Assembly (NCBI GenBank): GCA_019637555.1
Contig: JAHBVK010000003.1
Location: 1-64,000, forward strand
DNA from: Anaerolineae bacterium
GTDB lineage: Bacteria; Chloroflexota; Anaerolineae; Aggregatilineales; UBA2796
Direction: 5' to 3'
Length of the DNA: 64,000 bases
Every line of letters starts with the position of its first letter. The first letter of the stretch is position 1. A model generated the notes under the pieces. It did no database searches, had not been told where the DNA came from, and saw only the letters and a program-made list of their open reading frames with translations. A program made the position numbers and the translations under genes. Shown one piece after another: positions 47,873 through 56,882 of this stretch.

Positions 47873-50800
47873 ATGGATAGTTCCACCGCTAGATGGTTGT
47901 CACCTCCTCCGCTACAACGTCCCAGTTTACGCTGGTTGGCGGCGTCGATATTTGCCTTGATCTCGCTAGCGGTATGGGCGTTGATGTCGCGGCTGCATAC
48001 GACGGAAACGGTAATCGCGCTCTCGATCTTCGGCTGTGCGGGACTTTATGCCATCGCCGCCATGCTGACTGCCCGCTTCCCCAGCGAACGATACAGCGTT
48101 TTACGGTCAATCCCCGTCTTTGCCGTATTCCTCTCCGGCGGCGCATTCCCCGCCGTCATTACGTCTTATCTTGGCGCACTGTTGTTCAATCTGGTGCACA
48201 CCGCCTTCAGCCCCCATTTCCGGCTGGATCGCTTCACCATCACGCGTACGCTGCTGAACGTGCTTTACGACGGTGGTATGAGCAGCACGGCAGCGCTATT
48301 AGGTGGACTAGGGTACACCCTCGCTGGCGGCACTATTCCGCTGGCACAATTGGACGACCACTCGATTCTAGGCATCCTGATTTTCACGGCTGTCAGCTTC
48401 GTCGCCTTATACGTCCCATGGCATCTGGCAGAACCTGCCGAACGGCGTGTCAGCGCTATTTTCATGCGCCGCGTAATCCAGGCACAGGCTGGCTATCCGC
48501 TGGCGCTGATCCACGCCATCGGCTACACCGCAGGCACCTGGTCGCTCCCTGTCTGGTTGGTCGTGGACGGGTTGATGCTGCTGGCGACGTATCTGTTTGG
48601 TCGGCTGGACATGCTGCGCATGATCGAGTCCGATAGCATTCGCATCTTGCAGCGGGAACGTGCCACCGAACGCGCCTTAGCCACCCGCATCACGCTGCCA
48701 GAACTCGGTGAACAAATTTACGCCTTCGTCAATGAGGCAATCGTGCCGCCGGGGTTTGTGCTTGCCGCCGTTTCCGCAGAAAGCCACCGCGTCAGCTATC
48801 CCTACATCGTCAACGATGGCAAGGTCAGCGCTAGCATCCCTAACGAATTTCTGAAGCGCGTGATCGATTATGTAGTGCAGAAACGTGCTCCGCTGCTTTC
48901 CAGCGAGGATTCGTATCTGCGCTTGGGGTTACAGCCGAATGAAGCCGCCGATGCCCCGCTGTGCATGGCTGCCGTACCGATGCTGACGGACAGCATTGTG
49001 GTCGGCGTGCTGCTGGCATACGATTGGCGCAATCCACGTGCCTTTAACCCTGTGCAGTTGGAAACCCTGCGGCAGATCGGTGAACAATCCGCTTCGATGC
49101 TGCGAAATGCCAGCCTGTACACGCGCGTCTTTGAGATGGCGGATTCGCTGGCATTGCTCAATAACGTATCAGCGGTGGTTTCTGCCACGCTCGATCTGGA
49201 AACGGTGCTGGAGACGATCAGTAACATCATTATCGAAGTCGGACATGCCGACAAAACGGGCATCTTCCTCGCCAACGATGCGCGCACAGAAGTAGTGCTG
49301 GAATATTCCGTTGGCTTGAGCTACCCCTTCGTTAAGATGTTCAGCGATTTCGCTCGCGATCAACAGAGTGGTCCCAAGCAGATGCTGCAGCACTGGACCT
49401 CGCTGGCGATCACCGACGTGCAGAACGATCCGCGTGCGCAGGGCTGGCAAGAATTGGCGGAAGTGGAAGACTACAGCAGTATGCTGCTCGTCCCACTGAT
49501 CGCCAGCGACAAGATCATTGGCTTCCTCGCTGCTTTCTACAGCCGCACCCATCAATTTGAGCAGCCCGAACTGGACCTGATGAACACACTGGCGAATCAG
49601 GTGGCAGTGACGGTATCCAATGCCCGCCTGCATCAAGATACCCAGAACCGCACCCGCGAACTCGCCAATCTGGTGGATGTCTCGCGCACCTTCACCTCAA
49701 CACTCGATCTTGATGGTGTGCTGCAAAATGTTCTGGAAGCGCTGACTAAAGCCGTATCTCCCACAGTGACGGTGATCGCGGAAGCGCACTCGATCATGGT
49801 GGGGATGCCTCTGAACGTACTGGCGCAGCAGGGTTTGAAAGCCGATCAACAGATCATCGCCAGCGAGACGCTCAACCACGCGTTGACCTTCCGCCAGCCC
49901 GTCATGCTGGAGGAATCGCCACAGGATTACGAAGTACTGCATCAACTCAATGTGGAAGCGCTGTACGCTATCCCGATGGTTAATCAGGATGAAGCATTCG
50001 GCATGGCGCTGATCGGTTATTCATCGCGTCAATATCTGGATAACCGTCGCCGTCAGCTTGCCGAAGCGATCCTTAATCAGGCGTCCACTGCCATCCGCAA
50101 CGCGCAGTTATTCTCACAAGTCGATGAGGCGCTGGATGCCCGCGTCAACGAACTAGTCGCTATCGAAACATTGTCACGCAAAATCTCCGCCTCGTTGGAT
50201 GGTGACGAGATCATTGAGGAGACGCTGAAGATCGCGCAGCGCGTCACAGGTGCTGATCTAGCTGCCTTCGCTACGCCGCTAAACTCCGATCCGTCATTCC
50301 TCAAGTTCGTGCAGCAGTTCAGCAGCGATGTCAATATGCTGCCGTTGACGGCGATCATCCCGCGTGGCAGAGGTATCGTCCACGAGGTACTGAACAGCGG
50401 ACAGTCGATGCAGTTTGGTGACGTGCGCGACTATCCCGGTTATCTGCCATCGGGCGTGCCGGAAGTGCGCTCCGAGATGGTAGTGCCCGTCAAGTACAAG
50501 GGCGAGACTCTTGGTGTACTGAATCTGGAAAGTCGGCGTCTGGATGCCTTCACCGGCTCGCACCGCAGCTTCGTGGTGCTGCTGGCAGAACACGTCGGTG
50601 TGGCGATCAACAACGCGCGGCTGTTCATCGAACGCCAGACGCAGCTCGAAAATTTGATTCAGTTGCGGAATATGTCGCTGCGGCTGCTGGATGCCAAGGC
50701 ATCGAAAGAGGCGTTACAGCAGATCGTGACCTTCGCGCTGACGATCATGAAGGCACGCGATGTTCATCTGTATCTCTACAATCCGATCTCCGAACAGTTG

Positions 50801-52351
50801 ACCTTTGGTGCCAGCATCTGGAGTGATGGACGGGAAAATGTGGAGGCGCGGCAGCCTTCCAGCGATGGACGAACGTGGCGCGTGGCGCACACCGGACAAA
50901 TGCTGCTGATCCCGGATGTCTCCAAAGTGCAAGCCTCCACCGACTCGGTGGATGAGCGTGGCTACGGCTCTATTGCCCGTGTGCCAATTAAGCGCGGCGA
51001 GCAGGTTTTCGGCGTATTGGTGCTGACCTTCCGTGAACCACAGTTCTTCGATGATGGCAAAGTACGCACCCTCGACCTGATCGCTACACAGTCCGCCATC
51101 GCCATTCAGAACGTGACGCTGTTCGAAGAAGTGCAGAATACCCGCGATCAGATGCAGGTGATCCTCAACTCGGCACGCGACGGCATGGCGCTGGTTAGTT
51201 CCAGCGGCACTCTGCTGCTGGTAAACAAAGCGGCGGAGCGCATGTTCGGCAAAATGATGCAATCTGCCGTTGGACATAAGGTATTCCGGCTGCTGGTGCA
51301 GGTGCGGCGTATGGAACGGCTCAGTCAGGCACATCAGCCCCCACCGCTATTGCAGCCGCCGTTTGGCTCGAATTTGCAGGCGCTGCTGCCAGAGGAAGAA
51401 CAGAAGAATTCGGTAGCACAGGGCATCGACGCGCTGTTGGATCAGATCAAGGCAGCGCCGGATCAACCAACCAAACGCACCTATACACTGAACATCCCCG
51501 GCAGCATCCGCGATATTGAAGAGACCACGCTGCCGGTGCAGGAAGAAGGGCATCTGGTGGGGCGCTTGATCGTGATGCGCGACATCAGCGAAGAGAAGGC
51601 AGAGGAGCGTTTCCGTGAGGAAGTGCAAGACATCCTGATCCACGACCTGCGGGCACCGACCAGCAACATGTTGACCACGCTGCAACTGATGGTTGAGCTA
51701 ATCAACATGGAAGAATACAAGGAACTGGGCAACGTCACGGGCATCGCTATCGAAGGCGCGGAACGTTTGCTGAACCTGATCGGTCAACTACTCGATCTGG
51801 CGAAAGCTGCCGAACTGCAGCCTGCCGAATACAGCCTGTACGCGGTGGTGCAGAAGGCGATGACCACGCTGCAATCCAGCGCCCGCGACGCTAACCTGAC
51901 GGTGCTTAACCACATTCCCGAAGAGTTCCCGCTGGTGTACATTGACGAGGGCAAGATCACCCGCGTATTCGTCAATCTGCTAGATAATGGACTGCGACAT
52001 ACGCCCGTAGGCGGATCGGTGCGCTTCGAGGCAAGCGTGATCTCACAGCCGGACGGCGATTATGCCCGTATCAGCGTGATCGATACTGGTAAAGGCATTC
52101 CTGAGGAGCATTGGACCAAGATCTTCCAGAAGTTCGTGCAGGTTAAGGGATCGAATCTGCGCGGACACAAGGGATCGGGCTTGGGGCTAACCTTCTGCCA
52201 GAAGATCGTGGAGGCGCACGGCGGCAAGATATGGGTGGCGCGGGGACCGGAAGGCGGGGCAGCGTTCTGGCTGACTCTGCCGCTGGTGCGCCGCGATGCG
52301 CTGCCGCTGCCGACGGTGACGCCAACGCCGAGTCACGCGGCGGGGGAGTGA
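47873..52351 (+). CDS. Giant multi-GAF sensor histidine kinase
   Basis: A 1492-residue membrane kinase. Residues 1-245 contain about seven membrane helices (SLRWLAASIFALISLAVWAL; ILIFTAVSFVALYVPWHLAE). Five GAF-type domains follow, at roughly 265-410, 430-575, 600-745, 765-915 and 930-1080, each ended by a NAxL/NA.LF helix (SASMLRNASLYTRV; VAVTVSNARLHQ; ASTAIRNAQLFSQ; VGVAINNARLFIE; SAIAIQNVTLFEE). A PAS domain comes next (VILNSARDGMALVSSSGTLL). The HisKA helix has its histidine in VQDILIHDLRAPTSNML (about 1255), and the HATPase shows VFVNLLDNGLRHTP, VIDTGKGIPEE and GSGLGLTFCQKIVEAHGGKI. No conserved Cys for bilin attachment was noticed. No cognate regulator is adjacent. A terminator hairpin follows. 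Confidence 0.88.
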   Translation: MDSSTARWLSPPPLQRPSLRWLAASIFALISLAVWALMSRLHTTETVIALSIFGCAGLYAIAAMLTARFPSERYSVLRSIPVFAVFLSGGAFPAVITSYLGALLFNLVHTAFSPHFRLDRFTITRTLLNVLYDGGMSSTAALLGGLGYTLAGGTIPLAQLDDHSILGILIFTAVSFVALYVPWHLAEPAERRVSAIFMRRVIQAQAGYPLALIHAIGYTAGTWSLPVWLVVDGLMLLATYLFGRLDMLRMIESDSIRILQRERATERALATRITLPELGEQIYAFVNEAIVPPGFVLAAVSAESHRVSYPYIVNDGKVSASIPNEFLKRVIDYVVQKRAPLLSSEDSYLRLGLQPNEAADAPLCMAAVPMLTDSIVVGVLLAYDWRNPRAFNPVQLETLRQIGEQSASMLRNASLYTRVFEMADSLALLNNVSAVVSATLDLETVLETISNIIIEVGHADKTGIFLANDARTEVVLEYSVGLSYPFVKMFSDFARDQQSGPKQMLQHWTSLAITDVQNDPRAQGWQELAEVEDYSSMLLVPLIASDKIIGFLAAFYSRTHQFEQPELDLMNTLANQVAVTVSNARLHQDTQNRTRELANLVDVSRTFTSTLDLDGVLQNVLEALTKAVSPTVTVIAEAHSIMVGMPLNVLAQQGLKADQQIIASETLNHALTFRQPVMLEESPQDYEVLHQLNVEALYAIPMVNQDEAFGMALIGYSSRQYLDNRRRQLAEAILNQASTAIRNAQLFSQVDEALDARVNELVAIETLSRKISASLDGDEIIEETLKIAQRVTGADLAAFATPLNSDPSFLKFVQQFSSDVNMLPLTAIIPRGRGIVHEVLNSGQSMQFGDVRDYPGYLPSGVPEVRSEMVVPVKYKGETLGVLNLESRRLDAFTGSHRSFVVLLAEHVGVAINNARLFIERQTQLENLIQLRNMSLRLLDAKASKEALQQIVTFALTIMKARDVHLYLYNPISEQLTFGASIWSDGRENVEARQPSSDGRTWRVAHTGQMLLIPDVSKVQASTDSVDERGYGSIARVPIKRGEQVFGVLVLTFREPQFFDDGKVRTLDLIATQSAIAIQNVTLFEEVQNTRDQMQVILNSARDGMALVSSSGTLLLVNKAAERMFGKMMQSAVGHKVFRLLVQVRRMERLSQAHQPPPLLQPPFGSNLQALLPEEEQKNSVAQGIDALLDQIKAAPDQPTKRTYTLNIPGSIRDIEETTLPVQEEGHLVGRLIVMRDISEEKAEERFREEVQDILIHDLRAPTSNMLTTLQLMVELINMEEYKELGNVTGIAIEGAERLLNLIGQLLDLAKAAELQPAEYSLYAVVQKAMTTLQSSARDANLTVLNHIPEEFPLVYIDEGKITRVFVNLLDNGLRHTPVGGSVRFEASVISQPDGDYARISVIDTGKGIPEEHWTKIFQKFVQVKGSNLRGHKGSGLGLTFCQKIVEAHGGKIWVARGPEGGAAFWLTLPLVRRDALPLPTVTPTPSHAAGE

Positions 52352-52394
52352 GCGCGGGAAGTGATGAGTAGAAAGTAACGAGTAACGAGTGATG

Positions 52395-52420
52395 AGAGGT
52401 GGCGGTGTCACCTCTTTTTG
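52395..52420 (+). terminator. Rho-independent terminator of the giant kinase gene
   Basis: Stem agaggtg / cacctct with a 7-base loop followed by TTTTTG, 44 bases after the stop. Confidence 0.75.
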
Positions 52421-52529
52421 TTTTGGCGGCGGAGAGGGATAGCGATAATTCGTGCCTGATGTTCGCAGGGAATACAGGGCGGATTCAGGCACTTTGTTGG
52501 CGGATTGTTGGAGGGTGGTTGTGAATTCG

Positions 52530-53744
52530 TCAGTTCAACGGTTGCCACGAGATGTCATAGGCAGGCTGCTGGGGCAGGAGTAGCGTTTGTTCGCCCGTAG
52601 AAAAATCGAATACCGTGATCCCCTTGCTTCCGCCTTCCATCGAATGTTCCATCGCCACATAACGACTATCTGTTGACCATGACACTGGAAGTGGAAATGT
52701 CCCCTCACCATAACCAACCGCCGAACTATAAATGAAAGTATGGGCAGAGTTCCAATTTCCGCGCTCATCCTCAACTCGCGTTACCAGATAGAATCGCCAA
52801 TAGTCGGATGAATCTAGATTATTGGGACCGATAAATATGATCTTCGTGTTATCAGGCGACCATACAGGTCTAAAAAGTGCTTTATCAGATAACCGCCGTA
52901 CCCGAATACTTGGTTCCTCGAGTTCAATAACTTCCAAATTTTGACCATTAATCAACGCAACTTTATGGCTATGGAATGCCCACATCGGATCGCTACCGTC
53001 GATCTGAAAGATCAGCTTGCCAGTATTCGTGAGCAGCATCACGGTCTGTTGATTCTTTAACATGATGTGGGAACCATCGGGTGACCAGACAGGAATGCAA
53101 TCCGCACATTCGATCTGCTGAGAGTATGTGCCCTCCGTCGTTTCACTATCGATAATGTCGAGTATTACACCGTTGAAAAAAGTATCGGGACCATGCCCCA
53201 TCACTCCCGTCGTCGTAACGAGAAACTTGCCATCGGGACTCCACGCAAAACCAAGATCGCCTACGTCAGTGATCTTGATGCGTTGCTGTGTCGCTAGATC
53301 GAGCACCCATAAGCCGCTTTGATCGCTGTTAACGAAAGTGCCATCAAAGTAAGCAATTCTATGGTCAATCGGTGACCACTGGAACCTACTACTACGACTG
53401 GCGATTAGCTGCTGATTACTGCCATCACTGTTCATCACCCACAACTGGTTGAGGTCTTCAGATCGGCGGTAGGCAACATGTCCGGGCGCAGCACCAATGC
53501 CTTCGGGATTATAGACGTAGGCGATATAGGCTCCATCGGCTGACCATGTAGGATTGGATTTGGTGATGCTTCCGCTGGTCAGTTGGGTGAGGTCAGTACC
53601 ATCGACATTGATGGTGAAGATATTTCTGTTGGAGAATAGCAGTTTATAGCCGTTAGTTTGCGCGTGGACAGAAATGACGGAAAGCGGGAACACAGAGAGT
53701 GAGATCAGACATAGCAAAGTGAAGATCGCTACTTTTGCGCGCAT
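52530..53744 (-). CDS. Secreted PD40/TolB-type beta-propeller protein
   Basis: A 404-residue exported protein. A signal peptide (RAKVAIFTLLCLISLSVFPL then SVISVHAQ) precedes a propeller built of WD40-like PD40 blades, each with an S.DG motif: SNPTWSADGAYIAYVYNPEG, FAWSPDGKFLVTTTG, PVWSPDGSHIMLKN, PVWSPDNTKIIFIG and VSWSTDSRYVAMEH. The start at 53744 is preferred for its clean signal peptide; ATG 53759 is 15 bases earlier. TolB-like folds bind proteins or sugars; no enzymatic role is implied. It stands alone. Confidence 0.82.
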   Translation of the reverse strand: MRAKVAIFTLLCLISLSVFPLSVISVHAQTNGYKLLFSNRNIFTINVDGTDLTQLTSGSITKSNPTWSADGAYIAYVYNPEGIGAAPGHVAYRRSEDLNQLWVMNSDGSNQQLIASRSSRFQWSPIDHRIAYFDGTFVNSDQSGLWVLDLATQQRIKITDVGDLGFAWSPDGKFLVTTTGVMGHGPDTFFNGVILDIIDSETTEGTYSQQIECADCIPVWSPDGSHIMLKNQQTVMLLTNTGKLIFQIDGSDPMWAFHSHKVALINGQNLEVIELEEPSIRVRRLSDKALFRPVWSPDNTKIIFIGPNNLDSSDYWRFYLVTRVEDERGNWNSAHTFIYSSAVGYGEGTFPLPVSWSTDSRYVAMEHSMEGGSKGITVFDFSTGEQTLLLPQQPAYDISWQPLN

Positions 53745-53855
53745 TATACCGTCCACCATCTACTATTTGTTGTAGCGTAGCACGATACAGCTTATCGTAT
53801 AGATGAGCGTGGTTGAGTAGGCGGAAAGTTGCTTACCAAATGCGGCAAATCGTTA

Positions 53856-54248
53856 TCAAACAAGGTTCTGCCAGCCGAGCAGAATCAGCGCAGTCCAGAT
53901 CACAGCGAAGATCGGCGGGATGGGCAAGGCAAAGCCCCACCAAAAGATCGCGCCCGCAGGCAGCAGCAGCAGCGCCAGAATAGCGCCCGATCTAGTACCG
54001 CTCCAGAGCAAGTAACCAGCTACCGCTTCCAGAATGCAAACCAAGAGGAAGGCAGCCAACAGAGGGACAGTGGTGGGAATGCCTACGCGCTCGAAGGGTC
54101 CGCGTCCATAGGCAGGGAAACCCATGACCATAGGTATATCTTGCCCGTTGAGCAAGTTCCGAATGGCGGGAAAACAGAATACGCCAATGCCGATGGCGAT
54201 GAACCAATGCAGGAAAGCGGCTACACGTAGCAACGTGAGATCAGTCAT
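53856..54248 (-). CDS. Four-TM membrane protein of unknown function
   Basis: A 130-residue protein with four membrane helices (LLRVAAFLHWFIAIGIGVFC; VPLLAAFLLVCILEAVAGYL; AILALLLLPAGAIFWWGFAL; IFAVIWTALILLGWQNL). The start at ATG 54248 begins the first helix; an in-frame ATG at 54341 would add an unlikely 31-residue extension. I do not recognise the family. Confidence 0.6.
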   Translation of the reverse strand: MTDLTLLRVAAFLHWFIAIGIGVFCFPAIRNLLNGQDIPMVMGFPAYGRGPFERVGIPTTVPLLAAFLLVCILEAVAGYLLWSGTRSGAILALLLLPAGAIFWWGFALPIPPIFAVIWTALILLGWQNLV

Positions 54249-54426
54249 GATGCCCCCGACTACACTCGATGTTAAGTCAGGCTGCCAAAATTCTAAGACA
54301 TAGTATAGTGCCATTTGCAGTTTGGCGATGAACAGGCGCACAGCAATGGCTGACTGCTGATGAGACAGAGGAAGAAGTTAGGTTACGGAATCAGGTTGGA
54401 GGATAAAGAGTGGGAAAAAGAAAGTG

Positions 54427-54509
54427 TGCCCAGGATAGGATTTGAACCTACACGCCCTTACGGGCAACAACCCCTCAAGCTGCCGCGTCTGCCGTTCCGC
54501 CACCTGGGC
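54427..54509 (-). tRNA. tRNA-Leu (anticodon GAG)
   Basis: 83 bases. A 7-bp acceptor stem GCCCAGG / CCTGGGC with discriminator A, a D-arm with GGCGGAACGGCAGACGC, an anticodon arm GCAGC-TTGAGGG-GTTGT (loop positions 3-5 GAG), a long variable arm TTGCCCGTAAGGGCG typical of class II tRNA-Leu, and a T-arm TAGGTTCAAATCCTA. CCA is not encoded. Confidence 0.95.
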
Positions 54510-54662
54510 AGGTGATTTGAAACTGTGGGTATTATACACGGGCAAGAAGGCTTGTCAATTCTGAACCGCGCGCCCTATAATCCGCCTGATTGACGCCGAA
54601 TTGTGCGGCTGTTTCTCAGGCATACGATTCACAGTAAATACAGGGCGAAGTGGAGCAATTCA

Positions 54663-55409
54663 ATGCGACTTGCCGTTCTCTCCGATATTCATGGCAATCT
54701 GCTGGCACTGGAAGCGGCGCTGAACGATCTGGCGACTGCTGGCGGTGCTGACAAAGTGTGGGTGCTAGGCGACCTTTGCGCCTTCGGTCCACGCCCACAG
54801 GAATCGCTGCAACGGCTGCGCGATCTGAAGGGAGCACAGATTATCAGCGGAAACGCAGATCGCTATCTGGTGACTGGCTCCCGCCCACCCAATCGCGTCA
54901 AGGAAGAAGCCGAATGGCTAGACTTGCCGCGCGTGCTGGTGGAGCGTGAAGCTAATTTTGGCTGGACGGTCTCACAGCTTCGTTTCGAGGAAGCGGAATA
55001 TCTGGCGAAACTGCCGCCCGAACTTGATATGCAGGTGGCAGGCTACGGCTATGTAATCGGTTATCACGGCGCACCCGGCAACGATGAGTACAATCTGCTG
55101 CCCGATACCCCTGACGAGGAAGTACTGGATCAACTCTCGGATCGCGAGGGGCGGCTCGGCTTCGGCGGACACACGCACCGCCCGATGGATCGTGATCTCG
55201 GCTGGTGGCGGGCGGTCAATGTGGGCAGCGTGGGGATGCCGATGGATGAGATGCGCGCCAGCTATGCGCTGGTGACCTTCGAGGGCGATCAAGCGCAGAT
55301 CGATCTACGCCGTGTGGACTACGATGTCGAAGCCGTGATCGCGGATTTGCAGCAGCGCAATCCGTCGTGGCAATGGGTCGTCGGGCGACTGACAGCGGCG
55401 AGGGGTTAG
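54663..55409 (+). CDS. Metallophosphoesterase (YfcE/MJ0936-like)
   Basis: A 248-residue calcineurin-like phosphoesterase. ATG 54663 is preceded by GGAG 7 bases upstream; the earlier in-frame start at 54603 lies too close to the tRNA. Metal ligands: LSDIHGNLLAL (D8, H10), LGDLCAFGP, ISGNADRY, YHGAPGND and GGHTHRPMDR. VNVGSVGMP is the typical closing motif of this class. Substrate unknown (phosphodiester or nucleotide). Confidence 0.88.
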   Translation: MRLAVLSDIHGNLLALEAALNDLATAGGADKVWVLGDLCAFGPRPQESLQRLRDLKGAQIISGNADRYLVTGSRPPNRVKEEAEWLDLPRVLVEREANFGWTVSQLRFEEAEYLAKLPPELDMQVAGYGYVIGYHGAPGNDEYNLLPDTPDEEVLDQLSDREGRLGFGGHTHRPMDRDLGWWRAVNVGSVGMPMDEMRASYALVTFEGDQAQIDLRRVDYDVEAVIADLQQRNPSWQWVVGRLTAARG

Positions 55410-55479
55410 CCTCATACCCCGTCCCCCTCTCCTAAGCTGTACTCAGATTGGCGAGAGGACTAAGAGGCGAAACATCACC

Positions 55480-55607
55480 GGGCGCTAAAGCACCCGGCTA
55501 TAAGCACGAAGCCCGTTAAAACGGGCTAAGACAATTCACCATTTCTGCTTCTAACCCTCTTTAGAGGGTTTACCAAGTGTTGTAGCCGGAGGTTTCAACC
55601 TCCGGTC
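55480..55607. repeat. Family A repeat with an additional variant hairpin
   Basis: gggcgctaaagcacccggct and gcccgttaaaacgggc (55480-55530), then accctctttagagggttt and gtagccggaggtttcaacct followed by ccggtctac (about 55553-55607). A degenerate family B element (ccccctctcctaagct) precedes it at about 55420. Confidence 0.75.
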
Positions 55608-55641
55608 TACTCAACTCAACCGACGACGAAAAATCCCTCGC

Positions 55642-56613
55642 TTACCCCTTCAGCAGCGTATTCTCTGACGGCAGCGGAATCTCGAAGCGGGCAAACAGCG
55701 GGGCGTGGTCTGGATAAACGGCTTCGCGGCGGGCTTCGGTGCTGGCATCAATGTTCTCAATCGGTTCGACGAAGGCATCCACCTGCCGCCGATGGAAGAT
55801 CAGTTCGTTGCTAACGCAAATGTGGTCGATCAGCTCCTTTTCCTTGAGGTACAAACGCGAATAACGGCGTTCGGGGCTGATGTACTCGGCTAGATTGTAA
55901 AGCCGGATGTCATCGAACTTATCACGCGCGGATAGACTGCGATCTGGCGGTCCGAGCAGGATTTGTGTGGTCACCGCTTCCACACCGTCATTGAAGTCAC
56001 CCATCAGGATCAAGGGTTCGTTATTGCCCGTGAGCAAGCGATTCAGGTATACGCGCAGCGCCACGCATTCCGCCGTGCGCTTGATCAATGTGTAACCGGT
56101 CTCTTTAGCGCGTTCGTCCTCATCTTTGGGCGAGCGGCGATTACCCGGATACGTCACCAGCTTCGATTTGAGATGGCAAGTAACCACGTTAATCAGTACG
56201 CCGGGCGCGAGGACAACCGTCGCTTTAAGCACACCGCGACCCATATTGTTGACTTCTTTGCCGCCACCACTGGAAGGCACGCCGAGCAGCGCTTCCGGCG
56301 GGAAACTATCGAACTCACGAGCTTGCACCAGAGGATAGCGAGAGATAAAGCCGACGCGAATCCCGCGCGGGTCGGGCTTGGTGGAGAGCATGGTATAGGG
56401 ATACTTATCATTCAAACGGCGCTGCAAATCGGCAAAGGAATTTGGATCGCCTACTTCCTGCACGGCAAGCACATCCGGCGCAATGCTGAGGATCGTCTGT
56501 GCTAGATTGCGCATTTTGCGTTCGTAGAGATCCGGCGACTTGGGACCATCAGCACTGTTGGCGGGGTAAAGGTTTTCCAGATTCCAAGTCATCGCGCAGA
56601 AAGCGATTGGCAT
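55642..56613 (-). CDS. Endonuclease/exonuclease/phosphatase family protein
   Basis: A 323-residue metal-dependent hydrolase with GGAG 8 bases before its ATG. Motifs of the family: TWNLENLYPA (metal/active Asn), VLAVQEVGDPNSFADLQRRL (catalytic Glu), NVVTCHLKSK, PLILMGDFNDG (GDFN), LIDHICVSN and VYPDHAPLFARFEI (catalytic Asp-His). No signal peptide, so it is cytosolic. Substrate could be DNA or a phosphodiester/lipid; not resolvable here. Confidence 0.88.
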   Translation of the reverse strand: MPIAFCAMTWNLENLYPANSADGPKSPDLYERKMRNLAQTILSIAPDVLAVQEVGDPNSFADLQRRLNDKYPYTMLSTKPDPRGIRVGFISRYPLVQAREFDSFPPEALLGVPSSGGGKEVNNMGRGVLKATVVLAPGVLINVVTCHLKSKLVTYPGNRRSPKDEDERAKETGYTLIKRTAECVALRVYLNRLLTGNNEPLILMGDFNDGVEAVTTQILLGPPDRSLSARDKFDDIRLYNLAEYISPERRYSRLYLKEKELIDHICVSNELIFHRRQVDAFVEPIENIDASTEARREAVYPDHAPLFARFEIPLPSENTLLKG

Positions 56614-56882
56614 CGTGATTACTCCTTACTGAGAGCGGCTGGTTTCGGAAGTCCAGCGAGGGTTCTAGTTGAAGTGGCTTACACTACAAGTGACAGAAGT
56701 ATAGACCGTTTTTCACGTATTTTTCAGTGAATTGGAATGAACTATGCATTTGCGTGGAAAGCACACTATTATAGAATTCCTGATTGAAACGAATCGTGTA
56801 AGTTCTCAGTTCAGAACTTCAACCTATCAGCATCCTTGCCTTTCTGAAAGAGACCTGATCGTTTCCAAAGGAGAGTTCCGCG